Under the pieces are notes generated by a model. That model was not told the DNA's origin. It made no database searches and was given only the letters and a program-made list of their open reading frames with translations. From Desulfovibrio sp. (GTDB taxonomy: Bacteria > Desulfobacterota > Desulfovibrionia > Desulfovibrionales > Desulfovibrionaceae): a DNA stretch of 52,497 nt. Shown piece after piece: positions 45,895 to 52,497 of the stretch (the stretch's first letter is position 1; each line of letters starts with the position of its first letter). Position numbers and translations under genes: made by a program. Location of the stretch: positions 1 through 52,497 of the forward strand of contig NZ_JAAVBE010000005.1 of the NCBI RefSeq assembly GCF_014803725.1, written 5' to 3'.

Positions 45895-47875
45895 GCTTGC
45901 TCCTTGGTGTGCGCGGGACGCCCTTGCGGCCCGGTTTTTCCGCACTCGGGGGCGCGCTCCGGGACGCGCGGCTGCCGGTTTTCCGCTCCTGGCGGCGCGG
46001 GGCGTCTTCTTTTCTCTTTTTGGACCCTTCCGCCCGGCCCATGAGGATGCCGTGCTGCCGCAGGCGCTCGGCGTCGCTGCGGGCCACGTAGATCTTTTCG
46101 CCCGCCTCGTCCCGGCCGCAATAGAACATGGCCGTGGCCACCGTGCCGGGCGTGGGGATGAAGCACTGCGTCTGGCGCGGGTTCCAGCCGCGGCGGGCGA
46201 GCCAGCGGGAAAGCGCGCGCATGTCGTCGTCCGTGCAGCCGGGGTAGGCGCTCATGAGATAAGGGATGACATACTGCTCGCGCCCGGCGGCGCGGCTCTC
46301 GCGCGCGAAAACCTCGAGAAAGGCGTCCAGCGTGGCCGTGCCCGGCTTGCGCATGCGGCTGAGCACCGCCGGCTCGCTGTGCTCGGGCGCCACCTTGAGC
46401 TGGCCGCCCGTGAACTCGCGCGCATAGGCGGCCAGCGCGGCAGGCTCCCTGAGGGCGATGTCGGGCCGAACGCCGCTCGCCACGCGCACCGAGGAGACGC
46501 CGGGCTGCGCCGCTGCGGCGCGCAACAGCTCCACATGCTGCGCCTGCGGCGTCACGAAGTGCGGGCAGGGCGCGGGAAAGCAGCAGCTCTTGCGCTTGCA
46601 GGCGCCCGATTTGCCGCCCTTGCGGGGCGAGGCCAGGGCGCAACGTGCCTGCCACATGTTGGCCGTGGGGCCGCCGATGTCCGAAATGGCCACGCCCCGG
46701 CCGCCGCGCCGGTGTTTCCCGCCCGCATGGGCGCGGGCGAGGGCCGCGGCCTCGTCAAGGATGGATGCGGCCGAGCGCGAGCTCACGCGCCTGCCCTGGT
46801 GCAGCGCGATGGAGCAGAAGGCGCAGCCGCCCCCGCAGCCCCGATGGCTGGTGAGGCTCGTGGCCAGCATCTCCGCCGCCGGGATGGGCTCGGTGTAGGC
46901 GGGGTGGGCCGCGCGCCGGAAGGGCAGGGTGTAGAGGACGTCCATCTCCGTGCCCGTGAGCGGCGCGGCCGGCGGCGCAAAGACCACGCAGCGTGAGTCG
47001 ACCGGTTCAAAGGCCCAGGCGTCGCCGGCGTGCACATGGGCCTCCATCTGTTGCGCGAGCCGCAAAAGCTCCACGGGCTCGGCCTCTATTTCCGCATGCG
47101 AGGGAAAGCGCACCAGCGGCCCTGCCGCGAGCGCGCCGCGCAGGGCGCCGTCCTGCGGCGCGGGGCGTCCTTCCGCGTCCATTTTTTCCAGCCACGCCGT
47201 ACCGGGGATGCCCCTGAGCGCAGACGCGGCATCCATGTCGCCCCGGGCGGCGGCGTCCAGCCTTTGCGCGCAGGCCAGGGTGGCGCGCTCGCCCATGCCC
47301 CAGACGATGAGGTCTGCCTTGGCGTCCATGAGCAGGGGGCGGCGCAGGGCGTCTGTCCAGAAATCGTAGTGCGTGGCCCGGCGCAGGGAGGCCTCGATGC
47401 CGCCGAGCACCAGCGGCAGCCCCGGGAAGGCGCGGCGCGCCAGGTTGGCGTAGACAAGCGAGGCGCGGTTGGGGCGTTTCCCGGCCACGCCGCCCGGCGT
47501 ATAGGCGTCGTCATGGCGTTTTTTGCGAAAGGCCGTGTAATGGGCGAGCATGGAATCCAGCGCGCCCGCGCTGATGCCCGCGAAGAGGCGCGGCCGGCCC
47601 ATGGCGAGGAGGTCGTCGGGCGCGTCCCACCTCGGCTGGCAGACGAGGCCCACGCGGAAGCCGTGGCGGATGAGCCAGCGGCCGAGGAGCGCGCAGCCGA
47701 AGGCCGGGTGATCCACATAGGCGTCGCCGCTCACGAGGAGCACGTCGATGCCGTCCCAGCCCAGCCGGGCCAGCTCGGCGGCGCTCATGGGCAGGAAGGG
47801 GGGCTGCGCAAGTCTCCCTGTGCCGCCCTCTGGCGGCACAGGGAGTTCAGGAAAAGCGGAGAAATCAGTTGCCAC
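45881..47875 (-). CDS. YgiQ-family radical SAM protein
   Basis: 664 residues. The N-terminal block PPFLPMSAAELARLGWDGID and LLVSGDAYVDHPAFGCALLG matches YgiQ, so the long N-terminus is real and the GTG at 47875 is the likely start. Other family blocks: RPNRASLVYANLARRAFPG, LVLGGIEASLRRATHYDFW, the [4Fe-4S] motif SHRGCGGGCAFCSIALHQGR (CX3CX2C, ~345-355), KVAPEHSEPAVLSRMRKPG, SAYPGCTDDDMRAL and CFIPTPGTVATAMFYCG. The basic C-terminal ~60 residues are low in complexity. Reaction unknown. Overlaps EF-hand (11 bp) and slyX (14 bp). Confidence 0.92.
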   Translation of the reverse strand: MATDFSAFPELPVPPEGGTGRLAQPPFLPMSAAELARLGWDGIDVLLVSGDAYVDHPAFGCALLGRWLIRHGFRVGLVCQPRWDAPDDLLAMGRPRLFAGISAGALDSMLAHYTAFRKKRHDDAYTPGGVAGKRPNRASLVYANLARRAFPGLPLVLGGIEASLRRATHYDFWTDALRRPLLMDAKADLIVWGMGERATLACAQRLDAAARGDMDAASALRGIPGTAWLEKMDAEGRPAPQDGALRGALAAGPLVRFPSHAEIEAEPVELLRLAQQMEAHVHAGDAWAFEPVDSRCVVFAPPAAPLTGTEMDVLYTLPFRRAAHPAYTEPIPAAEMLATSLTSHRGCGGGCAFCSIALHQGRRVSSRSAASILDEAAALARAHAGGKHRRGGRGVAISDIGGPTANMWQARCALASPRKGGKSGACKRKSCCFPAPCPHFVTPQAQHVELLRAAAAQPGVSSVRVASGVRPDIALREPAALAAYAREFTGGQLKVAPEHSEPAVLSRMRKPGTATLDAFLEVFARESRAAGREQYVIPYLMSAYPGCTDDDMRALSRWLARRGWNPRQTQCFIPTPGTVATAMFYCGRDEAGEKIYVARSDAERLRQHGILMGRAEGSKKRKEDAPRRQERKTGSRASRSAPPSAEKPGRKGVPRTPRSKHVQH

Positions 47876-48365
47876 TCGGCGGCCGCATGAGGGGCAGGTC
47901 CGCGCTGTCCGGCGGCGGGATGAGCGGATCGCCGGGGATATTGTTCAGGCGCGGCGCGGTCTCGGGCTGGGGCATGGCCATGCCCTGCGGCGGCGTGCCC
48001 GCGGCGTGGCCCTTCATGAAGGCATCCCACTCCACGCGCTCGATGGCGCCGTCGCCATTGCTGTCGATGACAGCAAAAGCGCGTTCGGACATGCCGGGCG
48101 AAGCCGACTGGAATTCCTCGATGACCACCTTGCCGTCGCCGTTCTTGTCCATGGCGGCGAAGCGGTCGCCCGACCCGGTGGTGGCGTGGGCCGCATGGCC
48201 GGCCTTGTGGGCGCCGGGGGCGGCCATGCCTTCGCCCGTGTGGAAGAAGAGCATGAAGCCAGCCAGGATGCCGAGGGCCGTGAGGCGCGTGAAGGCGCCC
48301 AGCCGGTGCAGGAGGCCGGGGCCCGAGCTGTGGTCAGAACTGTGGGGGGTATATGTGCGTTGCAT
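47865..48365 (-). CDS. Membrane-anchored EF-hand protein
   Basis: 166 residues from ATG 48365 behind AAGGAG. Residues ~22-42 are hydrophobic (AFTRLTALGILAGFMLFF), a signal anchor or uncleaved signal. Two canonical 12-residue calcium loops: 73-84 (DKNGDGKVVIEE) and 101-112 (DSNGDGAIERVE). The C-terminal part is Pro-rich (PQGMAMPQPETAPRLNNIPG). A His/Ala-rich segment (APGAHKAGHAAHATTG) links anchor and EF pair. Probably a periplasmic calcium-responsive protein; partner unknown. Its stop overlaps the YgiQ start. Confidence 0.85.
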   Translation of the reverse strand: MQRTYTPHSSDHSSGPGLLHRLGAFTRLTALGILAGFMLFFHTGEGMAAPGAHKAGHAAHATTGSGDRFAAMDKNGDGKVVIEEFQSASPGMSERAFAVIDSNGDGAIERVEWDAFMKGHAAGTPPQGMAMPQPETAPRLNNIPGDPLIPPPDSADLPLMRPPSGN

Positions 48366-48589
48366 GATGGGCTCCTTGGTTGTGTGCCGCGCCCGGGAGG
48401 GGCCCCGGCGGGGGCTCTTCCGCCCCGTGTCCAGTATGTTGCAAATCGCGTGCCTTGTCCAGCGGCCCGAGTGTGCCGGACCGCACGTATGGGGCTTGAG
48501 GGTCGCGTTGCTTTGCGGTAGCATCTTCGCGCCCGATTAGTACGGATGCGGGGGCCGGAGCGGCACGCGCCCGCCCCGCGGAGGCGCGC

Positions 48590-49561
48590 ATGTATGTAAT
48601 CACCGGCGGCGCCGGCTTTTTGGGGAGCGTGCTCCTCTGGCAGCTCAACAGCCTGGGTCTCACCGACATCGTCGTCGTGGACCATCTCGGCGCCGGCCCC
48701 AAGTGGGGCAATCTCGTCAAGCGCCGCTACGCGGACTTTCTCCACAAGGACCGCTTTCTCGACCTCGTGCGCCGCGACGCGCTGCCTTTCAAGGTGGACG
48801 CCCTCGTCCATCTCGGCGCCTGTTCCTCCACCACGGAGGCCGACGCCGACTTCCTCATGGAAAACAATTTCCATTACAGCCGCGATGTCTGCCGCTATGC
48901 GCTGGACAAGGGCGCTCGCGTCATCAACGCGAGCTCCGCGGCCACCTACGGCGACGGCAGCCAGGGCTTCACCGACGATGCCGCCCTCGTGCCGCGCTTG
49001 CGCCCGCTCAACATGTACGGCTATTCCAAGCAGCTCTTCGACCTCTGGCTGTTGCGCGAGGGGCTGGCGGGCGAGGTGGCGAGCCTCAAGTTTTTCAATG
49101 TCTACGGCCCCAACGAGTACCACAAGGGCGACATGGCGAGCGTGGTCCTGAAGGCCCATGGTCGCATCCGCGAGAGCGGCCGCATGGCGCTCTTCCGCTC
49201 GCTCGACCCGGCGGTGGCCCACGGCGAGCAGAAGCGCGATTTCGTCTACGCCAAGGACTGCGCCCGGCTCATGGCGTGGCTTCTGGAGAACCCGCAGGTC
49301 AACGGCATCCGCAACGTGGGCACGGGCAAGGCGCGCAGCTTCAATGACCTGACCCGCGCGGTGTTCGCGGCCATGGGACGCGAGCCGGCCATCGACTATG
49401 TGGACATGCCCGGGGCCCTGCGCGGCAAGTACCAGGCCTTCACCGAGGCCGACATGGCGTGGCTTGAGGAAGTGTCGTGCCCGGTGCGCTTCACGCCGCT
49501 GGAAGAGGGCGTCAGCGACTATGTGCGCGCGCATCTCGAGGCGGAGGACAGGTTTTTATAG
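48590..49561 (+). CDS. hldD: ADP-L-glycero-D-manno-heptose 6-epimerase
   Basis: 323-residue SDR epimerase of LPS inner-core heptose synthesis. Nucleotide-binding ITGGAGFLGS (4-13), HLGACSSTTEADADFLMENN, active-site serine region NASSAATYGDG, and catalytic MYGYSKQLFD (Tyr, Lys). FFNVYGPNEYHKGDMASVV and RDFVYAKD are typical of HldD/RfaD. GGAGG precedes ATG 48590. Its presence shows the cell makes heptose-containing LPS, consistent with the O-antigen locus in the island. Confidence 0.94.
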   Translation: MYVITGGAGFLGSVLLWQLNSLGLTDIVVVDHLGAGPKWGNLVKRRYADFLHKDRFLDLVRRDALPFKVDALVHLGACSSTTEADADFLMENNFHYSRDVCRYALDKGARVINASSAATYGDGSQGFTDDAALVPRLRPLNMYGYSKQLFDLWLLREGLAGEVASLKFFNVYGPNEYHKGDMASVVLKAHGRIRESGRMALFRSLDPAVAHGEQKRDFVYAKDCARLMAWLLENPQVNGIRNVGTGKARSFNDLTRAVFAAMGREPAIDYVDMPGALRGKYQAFTEADMAWLEEVSCPVRFTPLEEGVSDYVRAHLEAEDRFL

Positions 49562-49697
49562 GGCTTTCATGAGCATCGAGCCCGGTGTCGGCCTAATCCT
49601 TCTGGCGCCGCGGCCGATAGAGCAGGCAATGGAGCCCGGCGGGCTGCGTTTGGATGGCAGGTCTGCCGGGGCAGACCCGGCAGCACCGCGCGGAAAC

Positions 49698-49713
49698 TGG
49701 CATCAACGCTGCC
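49698..49713 (+). promoter_or_regulatory. Weak sigma-54-like site before the chemoreceptor gene
   Basis: TGGCATCAACGCTGCC: GG and GC with the 10-bp spacing, TGGCAT intact, -12 element imperfect (CTGCC). About 44 bp before ATG 49757. Nothing else stands out in 49562-49756. Confidence 0.3.
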
Positions 49714-49756
49714 CGAATGCCGGGGCGGCAGGAAAAGAAGGCATGGGAGGCTGGTA

Positions 49757-51871
49757 ATGAGCATTGGCAAGAAAATCGGCGGCGGCTTCTGCGCCATCAT
49801 CTTTTTGACGCTCGTCCTGGGTTTCGTGGCCATGCGCGCCATGAACGAGGGCACCGACGTTTCGGAGAGCATCGCGCATGACCGCATGCCCCGTCTCATC
49901 AACTGGAGCGAGCTCCAGAACAACCTGCTGAACGCGGCCTACTGCTCGCGGGCCTATTTCGAGACCGGCGACGAGGCCCAGATCAACCAGGCCTACGAGC
50001 ACCTCAAGCTCTACCGGGAAGAGCTCGCCCAGATCAAGCAGGTCAACACTGTCACCTATTTCGAGAACACGGGCAAGGCCATCGCCAAGGCGGAAAAGGA
50101 CATCGTCATTTACGAAGACCTCGTCCGCAAGAACCAGGTGGTCTACAAGCAGGCCCAGGAAATGATGGGCAAGATGATGACCTCGGCTGACGAGGCGCTC
50201 GCCAAGATTGACCAGCTTATCGAGGTCATGAGCGAGAACCAGGTGGCCGCCATCAACGCGGGCAACCTGAACGCGGCGCTCCAGTATTCGCGCACCATGG
50301 CCCAGGCCGCGGACCTCTATGCGAGCGTTTCCACCGTGCTCAAGGACCTCATGAACGCCGAGCGCCACAGCGATGTGGCCCAGTTCACCAAGATCGAGGA
50401 GCGCCTCAGCGGCATCAGCAAGCAGGCGCAGGCCATGTCCGCCAACCTCCAGCGCGAGGAAGGCCGCGAGCTCTTCAACGAGACCATGAAGGAATACAAC
50501 GAGTTCGCCCACGACGCCGACGAAGTGGCCGCCCGCATGCGCGAGCTCGCCGCCAGCGCCAAGCTGCGTTACGACCAGCTCCAGGCCATGAGCGCCGACG
50601 CGTCCCACATGGTCGAACTCACCACCAAGAACACCGAAGAGACCGTCATGGGCGCGGCCAGCAGCTTCGCGGCCTCCACCACCGTGGTGACCATCATGCT
50701 GCTCGTGGTGCTCGTGCTCGGCATCATCATCGCCGTCATCATCACCCGCATGATCGTGAAGCCGCTCTCCACCACCCAGGTCTTTGCCCAGGACGTGGCC
50801 GCCGGCCACATGGACAAGGAGCTGGACGTCCACACCACGGACGAGACCGGCAAGCTCGCCGACGCCCTGCGCGCCATGGTGGCCGCGCTGAAGAAGAACA
50901 TCGCCGAGGCGCACGAGAAGTCCACCCAGGCCGAGAAGGCCACCGAAGAGGCCAAGGCCGCCATGGCCCGCGCCGAGGAGGCCGCCCGCAAGGCCGAGAG
51001 CGCCAAGCGCGAGGGCATGCTTGCCGCCGCCAACCAGCTCGAGGGCATGGTCGAGATCATCTCCTCCGCCTCCACCGAGCTCTCCGCCCAGATTGAGCAG
51101 TCGGATCGCGGCGCCTCCGAATCGGCCCAGCGCCTGCAGGAAGCCGCCACGGCCATGAACGAGATGAACGCCACCGTGCAGGAAGTGGCTCGCAATGCCG
51201 GTTCCGCCTCTGGCGCCTCCAATGACACCAAGGCCAAGGCCGAGGCCGGCGAGCACGTGGTCCAGCAGGTCGTGCAGAGCATCGGCGAAGTGCACGAAGT
51301 GTCGCTCCAGCTCAAGGAAGACATGGCCCAGCTCAACGAGCGCGCCCAGGACATCAACCGCATCATGGGCGTCATCTCCGACATCGCCGACCAGACCAAT
51401 CTGCTCGCCCTCAACGCGGCCATCGAAGCGGCCCGCGCGGGCGAGGCCGGCCGCGGGTTCGCGGTGGTGGCCGACGAAGTGCGCAAGCTCGCTGAAAAGA
51501 CCATGACCTCCACCCTTGACGTGAGCAACGCCATCCGCGCCATCCAGGAGAGCACGGACAAGAGCATGGGCGCCGTGGACAACGCGGTGCAGCGCATCAG
51601 CGAAGCCACCAGCCTGGCCAACCAGTCCGGCACAGCGCTGGAGGAGATCGTCGCCACGGTGGAAGCCACGTCCGACCAGGTGCAGGCCATCGCCGCCGCC
51701 AGCGAGGAGCAGTCTGCGGCCAGCGAGGAGATCAACCGCTCCATCATCGAGGTCAACGACATGTCCCGCCTGACCGCCGAGGCCATGGCTGAGGCCACCC
51801 AGGCCGTGTCCGATCTCGCCAATCAGGCCCACAAGCTGACCGACCTCATCCAGGAGATGAAGAACGCCTAG
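49757..51871 (+). CDS. Methyl-accepting chemotaxis protein
   Basis: 704-residue membrane chemoreceptor. TM1 at ~8-27 ([19 protein letters not shown]), a ~270-residue periplasmic sensor of helical type, TM2 at ~308-334 ([20 protein letters not shown]), HAMP ~335-390 ([20 protein letters not shown]), then the long cytoplasmic coiled coil. The CheA/CheW-binding hairpin tip is intact: [20 protein letters not shown] followed by [20 protein letters not shown]. An Ala/Glu-rich helix ([20 protein letters not shown]) lies between HAMP and the methylation helices. No CheR-binding pentapeptide at the C-terminus. Ligand unknown. GGGAGG precedes the start. Confidence 0.95.
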   Translation: MSIGKKIGGGFCAIIFLTLVLGFVAMRAMNEGTDVSESIAHDRMPRLINWSELQNNLLNAAYCSRAYFETGDEAQINQAYEHLKLYREELAQIKQVNTVTYFENTGKAIAKAEKDIVIYEDLVRKNQVVYKQAQEMMGKMMTSADEALAKIDQLIEVMSENQVAAINAGNLNAALQYSRTMAQAADLYASVSTVLKDLMNAERHSDVAQFTKIEERLSGISKQAQAMSANLQREEGRELFNETMKEYNEFAHDADEVAARMRELAASAKLRYDQLQAMSADASHMVELTTKNTEETVMGAASSFAASTTVVTIMLLVVLVLGIIIAVIITRMIVKPLSTTQVFAQDVAAGHMDKELDVHTTDETGKLADALRAMVAALKKNIAEAHEKSTQAEKATEEAKAAMARAEEAARKAESAKREGMLAAANQLEGMVEIISSASTELSAQIEQSDRGASESAQRLQEAATAMNEMNATVQEVARNAGSASGASNDTKAKAEAGEHVVQQVVQSIGEVHEVSLQLKEDMAQLNERAQDINRIMGVISDIADQTNLLALNAAIEAARAGEAGRGFAVVADEVRKLAEKTMTSTLDVSNAIRAIQESTDKSMGAVDNAVQRISEATSLANQSGTALEEIVATVEATSDQVQAIAAASEEQSAASEEINRSIIEVNDMSRLTAEAMAEATQAVSDLANQAHKLTDLIQEMKNA

Positions 51872-51894
51872 CCAGTGGCAAGGGCGCAGAAGCA

Positions 51895-51925
51895 GGGGGC
51901 GCGTCCGCAAGGGCGCGCCCCTTTT
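51895..51925 (+). terminator. Terminator after the chemoreceptor gene
   Basis: GGGGCGCG (51896-51903) pairs with CGCGCCCC (51914-51921), then TTTT. Confidence 0.75.
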
Positions 51926-52042
51926 GCTGGGGCGCCCCCCCGCATGGGAAGCCGCCCGGGGACGGCATACAACTTTCAACTTCCCCGTGACTCCCAATGC
52001 CCGCGGCGCCTTGGCAAAAGGCCGCGCGGGGTGGAGGATCGC

Positions 52043-52497
52043 ATGCGTCTCCCAGTGTTGTTGGCCCCCCTGCGCCTCATGGCCGCGCTCACGCTGCTCG
52101 TGCCCCTCGCGGCCGGCTATGCCCGTGCGGAAGACGATGGCGCCACGGCCCGGGGCCTGTTCACCAGCCTCCCCACCAGCATCTTTGAGACCACGGCCGA
52201 GGGCCTGTCCGAAGCCGACAAGCAGCAACTGCTCACCGAGGGGCGCACGCAATTCTGGGAGATCAGCGGCGAGACCCCGGATGTGCTCGTTTTTGCGAGC
52301 CTGCCCCTGCGTGACCGGGCGGTGGGGCTCAGGCTCTTCCGCAACACCGCCGACGGCTCCACCGACGTGGCCGTGGGCACGCTGGGCGAGCCCATCTGCA
52401 CGGTGGAGCTTTGGCGGCAGGACACCTCGGGCCGCATCGTGCCCATCGACACCCCGCCGGAGCCGGACGCGCGCGAATTTCTCGGCAAGGGCCAGAA
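52043..52497 (+). CDS. Exported hypothetical protein (3' end outside window)
   Basis: From ATG 52043 behind GGTGGAGG the frame is open to the window end (151 codons). MRLPVLLAPLRLMAALTLLV and an AYARA-type cleavage site give a signal peptide; the mature part starts EDDGATARGLF and continues with FWEISGETPDVLVFASLPLR and RLFRNTADGSTDVAVGTLGE. No family recognised. Codon use is host-like. The large minus-strand ORF over this region is a shadow. Confidence 0.75.
   Translation, partial: MRLPVLLAPLRLMAALTLLVPLAAGYARAEDDGATARGLFTSLPTSIFETTAEGLSEADKQQLLTEGRTQFWEISGETPDVLVFASLPLRDRAVGLRLFRNTADGSTDVAVGTLGEPICTVELWRQDTSGRIVPIDTPPEPDAREFLGKGQ

Noticed and set aside
49703..52252. 849-aa minus-strand ORF (Gly/His/Leu-rich)
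   Set aside because: It is the reverse shadow of the chemoreceptor gene, which has full domain evidence.

Overview
The window reads as a high-GC chromosome segment from a sulfate-reducing deltaproteobacterium of the Desulfovibrio/Bilophila type. The evidence is two outer-membrane porins of the Desulfovibrio homotrimeric type, a two-cluster ferredoxin close in motif to Desulfovibrio ferredoxins, an oxalyl-CoA decarboxylase/formyl-CoA transferase pair, and good sigma-54 (-24/-12) promoter matches. Genus-level placement is inference.

Layout. (1) 1-7500, core genes on +: the 3' part of infB, a DUF503 gene, a DHH phosphoesterase (NrnA type) and an HtrA protease; a ferredoxin with its own promoter and terminator; a YkgJ-type cysteine-cluster gene, an unknown gene and a TPR gene; and a small unknown gene behind a near-consensus sigma-54 promoter. 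(2) 7718-8158: a tRNA array Gly(GCC)-Cys(GCA)-Gly(GCC)-Gly(CCC). (3) 8139-32806: a genomic island of about 24.6 kb inserted in the 3' end of tRNA-Gly(CCC). A 21-nt near copy of the tRNA 3' end lies at 32786-32806, followed directly by what looks like the displaced tRNA terminator. Next to the tRNA sit a broken P4-type integrase, a dead IS3-type element and a frameshifted CofD/YvcK-like gene. The body is one long minus-strand surface-polysaccharide operon: manB, manC and gmd make GDP-mannose and GDP-4-keto-6-deoxymannose; several glycosyltransferases follow, some multi-domain and two in tandem duplication; Wzm/Wzt export the glycan; and methyltransferase-like genes may modify or cap it. The far end carries a tyrosine-recombinase-like gene that has lost most catalytic residues, including the nucleophilic tyrosine, and sits behind two matching GTCAG-N5-CTGAC palindromes. 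(4) 32815-38200: an ADP-ribosylglycohydrolase, a porin behind a Fur-like site, a long nested palindrome, and tsf-rpsB. (5) 38214-44483: an oxalate operon on minus (frc-oxc-AEC carrier), with a second porin divergent from it. (6) 44600-52497: a radical SAM gene, an EF-hand/YgiQ/SlyX overlapping cluster, hldD, a chemoreceptor and the start of an exported protein.

The most interesting signals are the island boundaries, the active-site-less recombinase with paired palindromes, the composition break inside wzt, a shared C-terminal tail module in two neighbouring ORFs, the GT4-methyltransferase-GT2 triple fusion, and the altered glycine loop in Frc. All are read by eye; no alignments or database searches were run.
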